Positions 30,872-43,771 of a stretch of DNA of 64,000 nucleotides are shown here, in pieces. Source of the DNA: Chondrus crispus (taxonomy: Eukaryota > Rhodophyta > Florideophyceae > Gigartinales > Gigartinaceae); assembly GCF_000350225.1 (NCBI RefSeq), contig NW_005178874.1, forward strand, positions 160,677 through 224,676, in the 5' to 3' direction. The position numbers and the translations under genes were made by a program. Numbering within the stretch: the stretch's first letter is position 1; each line of letters opens with the position of its first letter. Below the pieces are notes generated by a model that saw only the letters and a program-made list of their open reading frames with translations, had not been told where the DNA came from and made no database searches.

Positions 30872-31511
30872 TGTCGCATAAACACCCCACACCCGGCGGA
30901 GGGGGTGTTTACGATGTTCGGCGGAAGACCCCGGATCGGCGTACCGAGGGCCTTGAACCAACCAACGCCACCGGAAGCGGGCCGGTAGCGAGTGGTAGAG
31001 AGTGGTCGGCGGGGATGCGCGCGTAGGCGAGTGGATCGACGCCTCGACGCCCCGGAGCAGTAGCGGTTGACGATCCGGTACTGACGGGCGGAGGCGGATC
31101 GCAGCTCGCCGCGGTGTCGCGCGCGTCCACTACCAGCTCGGTGGTAACTACTCGCGGAACGGCGGTGTGAGTAGAGTAAGCTGGGTGGTCGACCGTCCGT
31201 GGAGGGTTGCCTGTCCTCGTCCTCCCCACCGGCGGTCGCTCCCTATATTTATTGTACAAGTTAATTAACCGTCTACAGTACAGTACGGACTGTACTGTAG
31301 TCGGCTTACTGTAGACAGTGCGGGCCGGCCCGCACTGTAACGCTGTCAGCCGTCGGGGCTGACAGCACCCGTGTGCTACACGTGGGGTACACGTGTTGGT
31401 GCGCGCGCGCTGTAAGGTATGCGTGCGCGCACGCTGTATTGTCCGTACCTTACAGCGTTGAATCTAATTCCAAATCTAATGTATAGTACAGTTGCTGGCG
31501 GTTATGCTACA
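30872..31511 (-). repeat. Solo LTR of a family C relative, nested in family A copy 2
   Basis: Plus strand TGTCGCATAAAC...GGTTATGCTACA, flanked by an exact CCCTT duplication (30867-30871 and 31512-31516). Inverted, it matches the C LTR in the TAGATT tract, the CTGTCAGCC...GGCTGACAGC palindrome and the CGACGCCTCGACGC segment, but it is clearly diverged, so it is another subfamily. Contains an imperfect CTACAGTA/TACTGTAG array near 31270-31320. Confidence 0.85.
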
Positions 31512-31516
31512 CCCTT

Positions 31517-33686
31517 CTTCTCTTCTGAGGCACCTGCGGTCCTCTGCTCGTTGCGCAAGTTCACAAATGGCTTTTGAAGTCACGGAATCGATTGTCCACT
31601 GGGCGGCAGGGTTGTCTTTTCGCGTTTCCGAGGACTAAGCCTTCGCGTCATGACGTCCTGTAGCCCCTGAGACGTGTCCCCATGTGACCCTCGTGTGCGT
31701 TGCGAGAATGATGTGTCGCTTCTATTATCGGGTGGTACTTAACAAGTACTTGAAAGCCCTCCCGCAGTAGCCCCTCTCAATCTTCTCCTCATCGAGGTCA
31801 CGTTCAGGGTTCTCAACTCATTTGTAAAAATAGGCCTGTCCTTATCACGATAGAAAAAAGATAAGCTCCAAAAACCTGTTCTCTTCGTTGGAGTGGTTCC
31901 CACCGCGATAGTTGTACGGGACGTCCGTTTGGAGACCGTTGAAAAGTTCCCGTTGAGTTCGTCGCGCGGGTAAGCGTTCGCGGATCGTGTTGACGGGCCT
32001 TATGTCGTCATCCCATTTCTTCCCCTCTTTTAGCTTGAACTCCTCCTCGTTCTTCCCTTTTTTCGTAGACTGGCGAGTCGGTGTACGTCGTGCCGAGTCG
32101 TGTCGTCGATACCAAAAAAATGAAAGCACAGCAAAACAGGGGTTGAAACACAACCAGATTAAACAACCGACAAATAAGCGATGGACCTCCTCAGTAACGG
32201 CGGTGAGCCGGTTTTCGTTATCATTGCAGGGAAACGGCGAGCGAACAATTCACCTACTCCGTGCAGTATAGTTTCGTGCGTTAACTCGCGCACCTTTCCA
32301 GGTGGTTTACGCCGCTGACGGACCGAAAGTCTCCGCCCTTGCTTGTGCCAAGACATCCCCCTTTCGGACGAGCGACAGCAATCCGCTCCTTCGATTTCGT
32401 GCGTGACTCCAGTCACTGCATTATATACATGTATATATATATATTCTTTTTATGTTCTTCGGACATCCTTCCAGCTCCTCACGCAGCACATTATTCCTTA
32501 CAGGCCCACGGAGTCTCGCAATTTGGCGTCCTTGAAAAACGAACAGGCACTTGGCTCTCCGTCTCCGCTTGAACCAACGCGTCGTAGATTAGTGGCGATC
32601 GTCGGTTCGCAAGTCTTCCTTGCAAGGACGTCGACCGGCGCACGTCGCGCGGCTTTCTTTCCGCTCCCCGTGGTTCTGGGTTTGTGCTTTGCATGTCACA
32701 AAAGAAACGAAAAAAAGACAGAAAACGAAAACAAAACAAAAGCAAAAGAAGAGAAAGAAGGACTTGGGAGGGTAGGCGGGTACATAGGTCGCTCGTGGGA
32801 CGAAAAGAATGTGCGCGCGGTGAAACCCATCCTTTCAGATTGTGTTGACACATTAACCTTCTCGTCGATGACGAAGTCAGCCGTGTAATTGCTCGCGTGA
32901 TAACATGAGCTTGCGACACGGTGTTGCTTCTTCGGCTCGCCCTCAATTGCGAACAGCCCGCTACGCGTGGCGTCGTTTGGTGCATCCTCGCAGGCTTGTC
33001 TGAAGTCTTTTTGCGACGATCGTCGGTCGTCTACCAGACGATCTATTTCCTTCTACTTCTCCTCAGTAACGAGTTCCTGTTGAGCTATACAAACAAAACA
33101 AAAATATTGATGACAACGGAAAATCAGAAACCCGTTAGAGGTGGTACCGCGCGCACGACTGCTGTACGTCATCGACGTTCCCATCAGGACTTCCTTGCGA
33201 CTCAGTCTGAGCATGGGCGGCGTCGGTTGCGTGTTGCAGCCCGTCGCAGATGCTCGAACTTGACTTCGCGAATATCTCCACGTCCTATACTCTCGACTAG
33301 CGGTACCGTTCCCTTAACTTTTGTTAAAATTCACACTGCACTTCTACTTCTGTGTTTTGCATTTTCCCGTGCGACAATTGTCCGTTTGTCCATTCTTAAA
33401 ATGCCCCATAAAATTTTCATCAAATCAAATTGGACCGGGGCGGATCACTGATCCAAACGTCATATCACGTGCGCACGACTGCGACGCGCGATCATACGTA
33501 ATTTGCGTATTATCTCCACCGGAGACTACAGTAACTCCTCCATTTCTTTGGAGGGCGACACTCGCCGCTCTCTACATGTGCAGCGGTCAAGGGAAAATTG
33601 CCTATCTCACTTCTTCTCTCCATCTCCTCACTCTCTGCTGTCCCGACTCCTGTGAGCACCACTCTTCCTTGTCTTCGCGCCGCGTC
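31517..33686 (-). other. Long non-coding tail of family A copy 2
   Basis: Lies between the chromodomain end of pol and the nested C-like LTR. I recognise no domain on either strand. It includes an A-rich stretch (32700-32760), a TATATA run (32430-32445) and pyrimidine-rich tracts. With 29521-30866 it makes a 3' region of about 3.5 kb, long for a gypsy element. Confidence 0.5.
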
Positions 33687-36600
33687 TCAAAGTACCAATT
33701 CCAACTTGACGACATCCCAACGGGTGTTACCCCGCTTGGGCGCGTCCGACTTCTTCCTTCGGAAATATCTCACCACGGCGCTGCGCGGTAATTGCGCGAC
33801 TGGTTCCCACGTCGCGTCCTTCGTCTCATATCCATACCATTTCACCCTGAGGACTAATTCCAGATCTTGATACCCGTGATCGATGATCTTTTCTATCACG
33901 TACTCGGCATTCTCATTTTCTTCCTCACGTCCTGGGTTACTTTCTCCCCCTCCTGAAGATTCTCCGACTCCTCCAACTCTTCTGAGTTAGTTGTCCTACG
34001 TAGGTCTTGCGGTATCTCCGCTGACGGGTTTCGACTGACAACATCTTCCTCGTCCTCTAACATCTGCGCTCGCGTGGGAGGACGTTCCTCACTCTCCATC
34101 GCGTCGCGTTCTTGATTCCCGTCGCGTCCGCTGAGGAACTGTAGAGCCTGTCGTAGGCCTGATATCGGCATGTAGTCCAGGGGGCTAGGGTCTATTCGAC
34201 TCTATCTCGCGACGCGCGCTCTTCTTGGTCGCCTATGGCGATGACAACCGTGTTCTTATCTGATTTCTTGACTGCATATGGTCCCGTGGCAACTTGTGCC
34301 AGCTTGTGTCTAGGTTCTGTTGCGGTCCCCTGTTCCTTCCGGAGGAAAACGTAGGATCCTGAAGGGATGTCATACTTCGGCTTGCGAAGCCTTGCGTCAA
34401 AGTTTCGCTTGTAGCGCGCTTGTTCTTTTCGCAGGCTCTTATCAGCGCCTTTCATCAGGCTTTCCAACCACGACTGCCATTTCAGGTAGTACGCTCGATT
34501 CGAGCTAAATCCTTCCAAACTTGGCTGTGTTTGTAACGCAATGCTTCTCGGCGCCCGAGCTAATACCAGCTCGAAGGGCGCGATGTTCGTAGTTCGATGA
34601 ACTTGCGTGTTGTATGCGAACGTCACAGCGTCGCTAAATAAGTCCCAGTCCTTGGGATGCTCTCCAACATATTTTCGCACCGCGGAAGTCAGCGTGCGGT
34701 TAAACCTCTCAACTTGGCCGTTGGCTTGCGGGTGGTACGTAGTCGTGAACACATTGCGTATGCCGAGAATTCGGCAGACGTTCTGAAAGAACCGGGCCGT
34801 GAACTGTGTTCCATTGTCGGACAGCAGCTTGACCGGCGGTCCGTACACGAATACCCAATGGTGAACGAAGGCTTGTGCGATGTGTGCAGCTGATATCTTC
34901 TTCAACGGTACGGTTCGTACCAGTTTCGAGTATCGATCGCTGATCACGAGAATATACCGATTTCCTCGTTTGGTTGTATTTAGCTCGCCGAGGATGTCGA
35001 TGGCGACAAACTCCAGCGGAGCTTTGGGCGTGAACAGCTTCATTTCCTTCGTGTTTCTTCTTAACTTCACCCTTTCCCGCGCACATGCGGCGCAATTCTT
35101 CGTGACTGCATAGCAGTCTAGGGCCATCGTAGGCCAATAAAAATATCTTCTCAATGTCTTGTAAAGTTTCCTGCGTCCCGGGTGTCCTGCCAATTTCGCG
35201 TAGTGTCTCAACCCTAGGACGAGGTCCCTTAACGATTGTGGTATCACCACTTGTACAAACTCCGCCGCGGTACGGCATAGAGTTCCTTCGAGTTCCTCGG
35301 TCTCCATGCTGAACGTTCTCACCTTTCCGGCGTCCATTTCTTCCTTGATGCGATTGCAGAAGGGGTCGACGGCTTGCTCGCCAATGAGCTCCTCCGGAGT
35401 CACAGCTTGAAATTGATCGATGCGATCGGAGGGGCCCCCCCTCAAGAGCGAGGATGTCGTCTAACGCGTCGAAACTGTCCTCGTCCTCCACTGTTCCCTC
35501 GGCCTGTTCGGCCGTAAAGCATGGGATTTCGTCGTCGATTTCGTCGACGGTTTCTCCTGCGGTCCGTAACCTTGACAAAGAGTCCGCCTGGCTGTTAGCC
35601 TTTCCCGTTTTTTACTTGATTTCAAAATCGAATTCCGAGAGGCGTAGCCTCCTTCGGATTAATCTCCCGCTCGGTTCGGTTACGTTCATCAACCACCTCA
35701 ATGACGCATGGTCGGTATGCACAATGAAGTGCTCGCTATATAGATATGGTCTTAAAGTCTGTACGGCCCAAATTACCGCTACACATTCTTTTTCTGATAC
35801 AGAATAGTTTCTCTCGGCTGCGGCTAACGTTTCTTGAAAAGAACCCGATGGGTTTACGTTGCGCATCCGGATGCGTTTGAAATAGTGCAGCGCCTATTTG
35901 ATAGTCGCTTGCATCGGTATCTACCGAGTAGCGTAGGTCCTTCTTCGGCAGCGCCAACACCGGCGGTGCCAAGATGGCGTACTTGAGCTTATGAAAAGCT
36001 TTCTTGCACGGTTCGTCGAATCCTTCCAACTGGACCGGTTGTCCTTTCTTCAGTAGTTGGTTTAGAGGTTGCGCGATTTTCGCATAATGCGGAACGAACC
36101 TGCGGTAGACATGGCAAAGTCCCAGGAAGCTTCTAAGCTGTGTCTGTGTTCGCGGGTACCGCACTTGATCCAACGCGTCGGTTCGCGCGACATCGACTTC
36201 TAGCGTACCTGGGCCGACGACGTGGCCCAGGTACTTGATCTTTTCCACGAAAAATTCGCACTTGCGGAGCTTGAGCTTGACGCCTGCCTTTTCCAATACG
36301 GAAAGTATTTCATCCACGTGCACGATGTGCTCCTCCCACGACTTGCTAAAAATTATTATGTCGTCCAGATACACCAAACAGCACTTCCAACGGAACGGGG
36401 AGAGCAGGATGTCCATTGCTCTCTGGAACGTCGCTGGCGCGTTGGTTAGCCCGAAGGGCATTCTTGAGAAGCGATACAGACCTGAGTGACACGAAAATGC
36501 GGTCTTGTCGCGGTCGCATTCAGGGATAGGCATCTGCCAATATCCCGAAATCGCGTCCAACGCGGAGAAAACCTTGGTGTCACCAAGCGAGTCTAGACAC

Positions 36601-38049
36601 TCATCCATGCGCGGTAAAGGGTACGTGTCCTTCACCGTCACTGCGTTCAGCCTGCGGTAGTCTACGCAAAAACGCATTGACCCGTCCGGCTTGGGCACCA
36701 GCAACACGGACGACGCCCATTCTGACTGCGCTGGTTCTATCACTCCTGCCTCTAACATCTTCTGCACTTCTGCATCTTCTACTTCGCGCGCTTTAGGCCC
36801 GGCCCGATACGGGGCTTGTGCGATGGGACGAGTCTCGGGGATCAACTCGATCCGATGGACTGTGGTATTAATTTCGCCAAGCGTCCCATCCCACATCCTT
36901 GAATACTTCTTCAACATCCGACGGAACCGCTCGTGCAGCCGTTCCGGCACGTGGCTCAGGTCGAGGTCCTCCACGTCCGGCGGTGGGGGCTCAATCCGCT
37001 GCTCCGGCTTCGACGATGCCGTCGCAGAGAGCCCACTCGACCGTTCTTCTGGCTGGTCCTCGCGCGCTTGATCCGACGGTTCGCATCTTGTCTCGCCCTT
37101 AGGCGTCTTGTTAGAATTAGGAAAATTTTCCTTCTTCCTTTCTTGAATTCCGAGAACTTCACCAATGGTGGTTTTGCTCTCGAGCGCGGCTCTCGGGTGC
37201 GGTAATAATTCTGCCACCACTTGGCCTTTTTGCACCCTGACAGGGTACGTCCTAAAATTCGCAACGAGTAAACGAAATGGCCTGTCAGGCTCAACCTGAA
37301 CGACACCATTCGTGCATGTCAACCCGTGCCTTTCGTACAACGACGAGTACGGCTGAACCACAACCAAGCCCGCCCTCTTCGAGGTGCATTCCACGACGCA
37401 CGACGCGTTGCGTCCCAGGCTCGATAGTTGTGGCTCTTGCCACTTTTACCTTAGGGGAAAATCGCTCCCTCTTTCCATCATTCTAGTCCTCTCCCGGGAC
37501 GAGATTCTTCTTCCCTTTTCTCGTCGAGAGCCGCCTAACTATCGGAACCTCCGAGAAATCCGCCAACTCAACCGTTTTCTTCCTTGGATAAATTGCTTCC
37601 ACAAACTGGTTACAGTAGTCCGCGCCTAGAATTAGCGGGACGGCTAGTTTTTCGCATACAATAAACTCGGCTGCGGCCACAAATTTTCCAAGCCCCACAG
37701 GCATTCTAATTGTGCCGAAAGTCCGGAGTGGCCTATTGTTCGCGTCGCCAATGTCTTGGGTCGGTCCGTAGGACACTACAGATTCCATTCCAGCCGGGAG
37801 TTCCGATTTTCGCACAAGGTTTGGTCCCGCGCCGGTGTCTAAAACAGACAACACCCGGCTCATCAATCCGACTGTTGGTCCAATGTCCGCGTAAACTTTG
37901 TAGTTTTTTCGCGCAAGAACCAAAATCTTCTCGGAACACTCCCATCGCTTAACCCTGTACCAGAGCCTTCGTACTTCTTCCAGCGGATGATCTCGGGCTC
38001 GGCTCAAAATTCTCTTGACTTGGGCTGGCCCTTTGGGCGTATCCACCAA
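33687..38049 (-). pseudogene. Protease-pol region of family A copy 2
   Basis: Read on the minus strand, it holds a retropepsin motif VLDTGAGPNLVRKSELP (about 37845-37795), reverse transcriptase with FSALDAISGYWQMPIPE and VYLDDIIIFS (near 36370), RNase H with DTDASDYQIG (near 35920) and TDHASLRWLM (near 35720), integrase with H-x(n)-H and C-A-A-C zinc ligands (about 35200-35085) and the ILGELNTTKRGNRYIL core, and a chromodomain VLRVKWYGYETKDATWEPV at 33899-33687. This is a chromovirus-type Ty3/gypsy pol. It is separated from gag by a solo LTR and is broken in several places. Confidence 0.85.
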
Positions 38050-38151
38050 TCCAACAACCTCCTCATCGAGGCCTTCCCTTCTTGCTAGAGACGGGGAACG
38101 GGACTGAGTCCCGGACGCAGTACGTTGAACCTGCGCCTCTCGTGACTCCCT

Positions 38152-39243
38152 TGTAGTGCAATGGGCCTGTTAGGCAGAGACCAAGATCCGACGGTCCAAT
38201 ACAAACAACAGCAACAAAAACAACAACTGCCAACGGCACAGCGCTACGGAGTGTTCGAAGCTCCCTGTCCTCTTTAAGCGGGTTTTCGGCCCACAGTAGC
38301 TCGGATCCCTGATAGGGGGGGCAAAGAGAAGGGCCCAGCCCGGGATCGGTACATGGTGGTAGAGACTTGTAAAGGCAACTGCTCGACGAGTTCGGAGGGG
38401 TGTTTAGGTAAACCTGGTCCGATGGGTTGTAAATCCAATGCTCGAAGAGCGCCTTGTACACCTTATACCCTTGATAAGGTCTTCGACGGGGACGTCGCAA
38501 CGTAGCCCGTCGGGAAAGAAGAAAACGTAGCAGCGCTACACCGTCGTACTGCCCGATGGCAAAGTACCAACAACGGATCGGTCGCAACCAGATTCCGATG
38601 GAACCAACACTGAGAAAAGCACCACTGGTGCACCAACACAAAAGCCCGATGGCAAATGACGTCACGTTGCGGATCGCAATCCTACAAGGTGGGACCAACT
38701 CAAGATTAAGGGAAATTAGGATAGGGAAATAAAGGAAATTGATAAGGGAGAAAGGGGGACCCCCGAGCGCAAAGGATAAAGTAATCTGTAGTTAAAGGGA
38801 ATGTCTTGTAAAAGAGGGACTTCAACCAAGGCGATATCAGACTCTAGCAACTCGGGTTCGTTGGGAAATAAAGGAAAAAGGAATGGGACCCCCGAGCGCT
38901 GAAGGATGCCGTAGGCTTAGGAAAAAGGGAGCGTCTTGGGAAAGACGGACTTCGACCAAGGCGACATTCAACTCCGGCAACTCGGGTTACCTTTACTGAC
39001 TTGGTGGTCAGAGGGCTAAGGTATATATCGCCCCGCCGGAGCCACTACAGTAGCTCGCGGCGCTAGATCCTAAATCTAATCTAATGTCAGCAAAATTAAT
39101 GCTAACTAATTAACTAAATAAAATAATTAAAAATTAAAACTGTGCAATTAATCACACGAGTGTCCCCCAACCCGGACTATTTGTTATATCCAAAATATTT
39201 TCCTTTCTTTTCACCCCCCTTTTCAGGTGCGTATTGCACTACA
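38152..39243 (-). repeat. Solo LTR of family A with internal duplication, nested in copy 2
   Basis: Plus strand TGTAGTGCAATGGGCC...CGTATTGCACTACA, with an exact target duplication TCCCT (38147-38151 and 39244-39248). It lies between gag and protease of the surrounding element. A block of roughly 140 bp is present twice (about 38715-38860 and 38865-38997). The first copy is closer to the LTR at 52352, the second to the LTR at 11385, which suggests a recombinant. Confidence 0.88.
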
Positions 39244-39262
39244 TCCCTCCAGAGTTCCCTCT

Positions 39263-41630
39263 CTAGTTTCCTTGCGGCGACGGGTTCCTTCTCACGTCCG
39301 ACGACGCGGGCCCAGCGGCGGGCCCTCGGAATGGTTGGTTCGACCTCGGCGTTGAAGCACTCGGCGTGCTCGCCGTGTGCGAGTCGAACCAACTCTTGAC
39401 CTTCAGGTAACTCGTCGATTGCATCCCTAATCTCTCCATTGGAGACAACGCCTCATAATTTCCCAAAACTCGGTGCATTTCCCGGAGGGAAAGAATACAC
39501 GTTAGCGCGGCGTGTCCCTTTTCGTAACAATGATAGCACACCAGTCCGTGCTTCTTGACGGGGTATGGCGGCCTAGGTCCTCCACGGGCCGGCGACCTTC
39601 CTTGACGTTGCGGCCTTCCCATCCAGCCTGGCGTTCGAAACGTCGTACCCTTGTCTTCCATCGGAAAGCGCGGCGCCGGCGTGTGGCCGCGCCCCCGAAA
39701 CATCATCACGGGATCCGTGGGCTCTGAAAACGACTCCGTCGTGTACGTGGGCGTCAGTAGAGTTGACGACCCGCTTGCCCCGTAGTCCTCGTGTCCGTAG
39801 CCCTCCGATGGCTCAATAAAATTGCCTTCGCCTACCAATGCTCCTTCGTACTGATTTTCGCTGTCTCCGTGCGCACCGCGTTCATCTGGTGCGGAGATTG
39901 ACTCGGCTAAGTGGGCAGCGGCGTGACCCTTACGACCGGGATAAGAAGCCCTCGGCTTCTTTCCCGCCCTGAACGTCGACGGCGTCTGAATCGTGACCTT
40001 CTTGGTCTTCTTGTCCTTAGCGCGGCTCGCCGAGCCATGCGCCTTCGCGTAATTTACTAGTCTCAAAAACGAAAGGTCCCGATTGTCTTGCCGGTATTGA
40101 GATACCATCGGCATGATACTCGAATCGAGTCCTTCAATAAACATCGTCATTTGTTCTTCCATCGAATATACGTTTCCACATCGATTGCTCGCGTCCGTCA
40201 GACGGATATAAAATTCCATCTCGTCTTCAGACGGTCTTTGCTGAACTTCTCGCAAAGCTAGCACGGCTTGACGGATCGCCTCGTCGGTTGCGAAACTCCT
40301 CAACAACCACTGTACGGCCTCCGGCCAAACGGATACCTTTCCGTGATGGGACCCGGCCGTCTGAGACACCGAAGTGTAATGTCTCAAAGCGATGCCGCTT
40401 AAAAATTCGGGCAACAAGCGGATCGCTTGACCCTCGTTCATCTCTTGAGTATCGAACTCTTGAACTAATTTTGCCAAAAAATCCAACACAAGGACCCCCG
40501 TCCTCACCTGTGAACGTGTTGTCCTTCTTCACCTTAGACGGAATATGTCTCCTGATTTTTCGCACGGCCGTCCGCCGGGAACTTGACAAATATGTCTGCG
40601 GGTTCCGCAAGCGGTACGTTCGGTACGAAAGTAATTTCTTGAAGAGGTAGTTGGTCGGATTCAGCTCCTCCAACTCCTCCGATCGCGGCCCGCGTCGCGT
40701 TGCGACGTCCTCTGGCTCAGTGTCCTTGTCTCTCCGCGAGGCGGACGAAGTGATCCCGCCCCGTCTGGAGGTAATTTTCTTGCCCTGCGAAATTCCTTTT
40801 CCTTCCTCTGAACGATGTTCGGAATCGCTGGCATGGTTCGACGAACCGTCGTCACCATCTTCGGAAAGGCCATTCGACTCTGCCATTGAGTCTTGGTCCT
40901 CCGGCTCGTCACTACCGTGACTCTTGCTCCGGCGTCGCAGATTCTTCTTCGAAGTCTTCGACTTGGAACTCCGCTGTACCGCGGCCTTGTGCTTCTTCGG
41001 TGGACGGTCGCCTTCTCGACCCGTTGGGAGTGGCTCTTGCCCGGCGACCTGTTCAAGGTCCTTGAGACGATGAGCGGCGCAGTCGAACCTGTCGTCGATA
41101 CTGCTTCCAAATTTACCTAAGGACTCCAAAGCTTGATTCGCGTCGCGCCTTGCGTCCTTGACTGAAATTTTCAAAGAAGCTGGGACCTCCGGCTCCAGAC
41201 CGTCGGTCGCCTCACCTCGCTCCTTCTCGACGAGATCCACTCGAGCCGATAGCTCCCCTAAAACGGTGTGGAACTCGGATGCTTGCAACTCCAGTTGCTT
41301 CCGGACGAGGGCTAATTAAGCCTCGAAATTTTTCGTCATCTCTTGGCGAATTTCCTCGCCCATCTCCTCGAACCTGTAGGATAGGTTATCCTTGTCGGCT
41401 TCAATCCCCGTCGGGATTTCTTGACCTTCGGGATCCGTGGCCGTGTTGGCCTGGCTTCGGGTGCAAGGACCTCGCGGGATCCTCGACGCTCTTGCCGATC
41501 CGCTCCTACTCGCCCAGGGACCGGCGTCTCCGGGTGCGCTTGTCGACCTCCCTCGTACGAGCGAACCTACACAAAAAATACCAACAAAAACTAAAAGGAC
41601 TCCGTTACCCAGACCACTTTCGTAGTGCAA
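39263..41630 (-). pseudogene. gag region of family A copy 2
   Basis: Minus-strand counterpart of 8236-10520: a charged N-terminal part, the gag core FDTQEMNEGQAIRLLPEFL and EDEMEFYIRLTDASNRCGN, and a knuckle CYHCYEKGHAALTC near 39540. Very similar to copy 1. Broken in a few places. Confidence 0.8.
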
Positions 41631-41707
41631 CTCCAGACCGAGGCTGTCGTAGACACAATTCTAGGTCGGGTTTGCTGTAGACAAATTCTAGGTCGGGAGA
41701 CCACTTT

Positions 41708-42753
41708 TGTAGTGCAATGTGCCTGGCAGGCCGCGAACACAGTCCGACGGTCAAACAAAAAGAAGAAAACCAACAACAGCAACAACCACTGCCGATGGCA
41801 CGCGCTACGGAGCGTTCGAGACTCCCTTTCCCCTTGTGTGGGCTTGCGGCCCACGGTAGCTCAACTCCCACGGGGGGGGGTTAAGGAAAGATGCCCGGCC
41901 CGGGAGGATAATGGTGGTAGAGACTTGTGAAGACTTGAGTGCTCGACGAGTGCGGGTTGGGCTTGTCTACGAGGATGTAACCGCGGTTCGCTGGGTTGTA
42001 AGGCCAATGCTCGGCGAGTGTCTTCAGCACCTTGGGTATAGTTCAAGGTCTTCGACGGGGACTTGTTCAGCACTACCCGACGGGATCGTAACCGTGTAGC
42101 AACGCTACTACCGACGTGTTGCCCGATGGCTAAAAACACCCTCACCAGCGCGATCGCAATCGCGGTAGGCGGTACCAACTCTGTCTTATACAGTAAGACC
42201 TTCGACGGAGGCTTCGTTTCAACAGCCTTCCGACGGAACTTGAAACAGTAGCAGCGCTACAGAACGTGCTGCCCGATGGCTAAAATACCTACACCGGATC
42301 GGTCGCAACCAACTCCAGTGGAACCAACACAATTAAGGGAAAAATAGAGGTAGAGGTAGAAAAGAATAGGGAAATAAAGGAAAAAGAAGAGGGAACCCCC
42401 GAGCGCAAAGGATAACGTAATCTGTGGTAAAAGGGAGCGTCTTGGGAAAGACGGACTTCGACCAAGGCGATATTCAACTCTGGCAACTCGGGTTATCTTT
42501 ACTGACTTGGTGGTCAGAGGGCTAAGGTATATATCGCCCCGCCGGAGCCACTGCAGTTGCTCGCGGCGCTAGATCCTAGATCTAATCTAGTGTCAGCAAA
42601 ATTAATGCCAACTAATTAACTAAATAAAATAAAATAATTAAAAATTAAAGGTGTGCAATTATTCACACGTGTGTCCCCCAACCCGGACTACTTTTCATAT
42701 CCAAATATTTTCCTTTCTTTTCACCCCCCTGTAGAGCCCATTATTGCACTACA
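41708..42753 (-). repeat. 5' LTR of family A copy 2
   Basis: Plus strand TGTAGTGCAATGTGCC...ATTGCACTACA. The primer site (inverted, CGGGAGACCA at 41694-41703) lies just inside it, showing that this is the 5' LTR of a minus-strand element. Confidence 0.88.
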
Positions 42754-43771
42754 CTGAGCTCGACATATCGAACCGAGATGCAGGAGGCGAAGCGCCTCTC
42801 GTGCCCCTCCTCACCGGTGAGGAGGCGCGACACGCGGAGACCTTCGCCTCAACGGACGGCAGCGCGTACGTGTGCTGGCTATGCCGTACGTACGGGCATG
42901 CCATGTACGCGTGCCCGTTCCTGTCGCCGGAACAACGAATGTTCACGGCGTAAAGGAACTACCGCTACCAGATGGAGACGCGCCCCTGTGCGCGTAACTT
43001 CCTCCGGCAAGCGGCGAGCGAGGGCCGTCCCCCGCGTCAAGGTTTCCCGAGCCGATCCGGTGGGGGCGCACGCTTCGCCCTCGTGGAGGCGGGTACCGTC
43101 GCAACGAAGTCGATCTTCGGGATCGACCCGCCTACCGCCAGGTGGACACAAGATACCCGCGCCAAGAGCAGAGAGGGGACCGAGACCGTTCTCGGTTACC
43201 CCAACAGGTACAAAATGCGATAATGTACCTGCAAGACTGGGTAGAGGATCCGTACCCTCTACCCACGGAGGGTCACGAAGGAGGACCGACTCGCTTCGTC
43301 CCCCATATCCTGCAACGACCGCACGCCGCAGGTCAAGGCCCAGAAGTACCCCAGTACTTCGCCAAGGCCGCCAAGCCGCAGTGGGGGAGTCGTCCCCACT
43401 CACGCGGGCGGCTACCCGAAGAAGACCTGTCCGTCGATAGCCAGGAGGTTAGCTCCGATAGCTCGGGTAGTTCGAAAAAAGGGTAAAGACGGTTACGTAC
43501 ACGCGGTGGCGTGAGCCGTCTTGTCCCAACGAAATAGACCCGAACCCGCGTGCTCGCCAAAAACACGGGGGTATTGTCCGATAATACATCCCCCGCTACC
43601 GGAGGCGAGCACGGGAGCTCCTGTGATGCCGATACAGGAAGGAGCGCTCGCCGAGGCCTCCGAAGGCCCAGCGTTAGGAGAACAAGACACCGGGACAGCC
43701 GACGTCCCGGTGAGGCGTAACGATGGCAACGGGGGCAACGACGACCGAAAAGATTCGGTCGACCCTCTGAC
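42754..43771 (+). pseudogene. gag region of family C, right part with zinc knuckle
   Basis: After the CTGAG target duplication the plus strand continues the C gag and encodes CWLCRTYGHAMYAC (about 42870-42912), a C-x2-C-x4-H-x4-C knuckle that binds RNA. The remainder is basic and acidic linker without clear domains, ending at the nested B LTR. Read together with 26628-28469 this gives the expected order core then knuckle. Confidence 0.65.

Larger units (their letters stand above)
28470..42753 (-). mobile_element. Ty3/gypsy LTR retrotransposon, family A copy 2, nested in C gag
   Basis: Minus-strand element with 5' LTR at 41708-42753 and 3' LTR at 28470-29520, which differ by roughly 2 percent by eye. 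An exact target duplication CTGAG flanks it (28465-28469 and 42754-42758). The parts read right to left: primer site (41694-41703), gag (41630-39263), protease-RT (38049-35736), RNase H-integrase (to 34192), chromodomain (33899-33687), a 4 kb tail, and a purine tract next to the 3' LTR (29521-29534). Two solo LTRs are nested in it (30872-31511 and 38152-39243). The coding part is broken in several places beyond the insertions. Confidence 0.88.
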
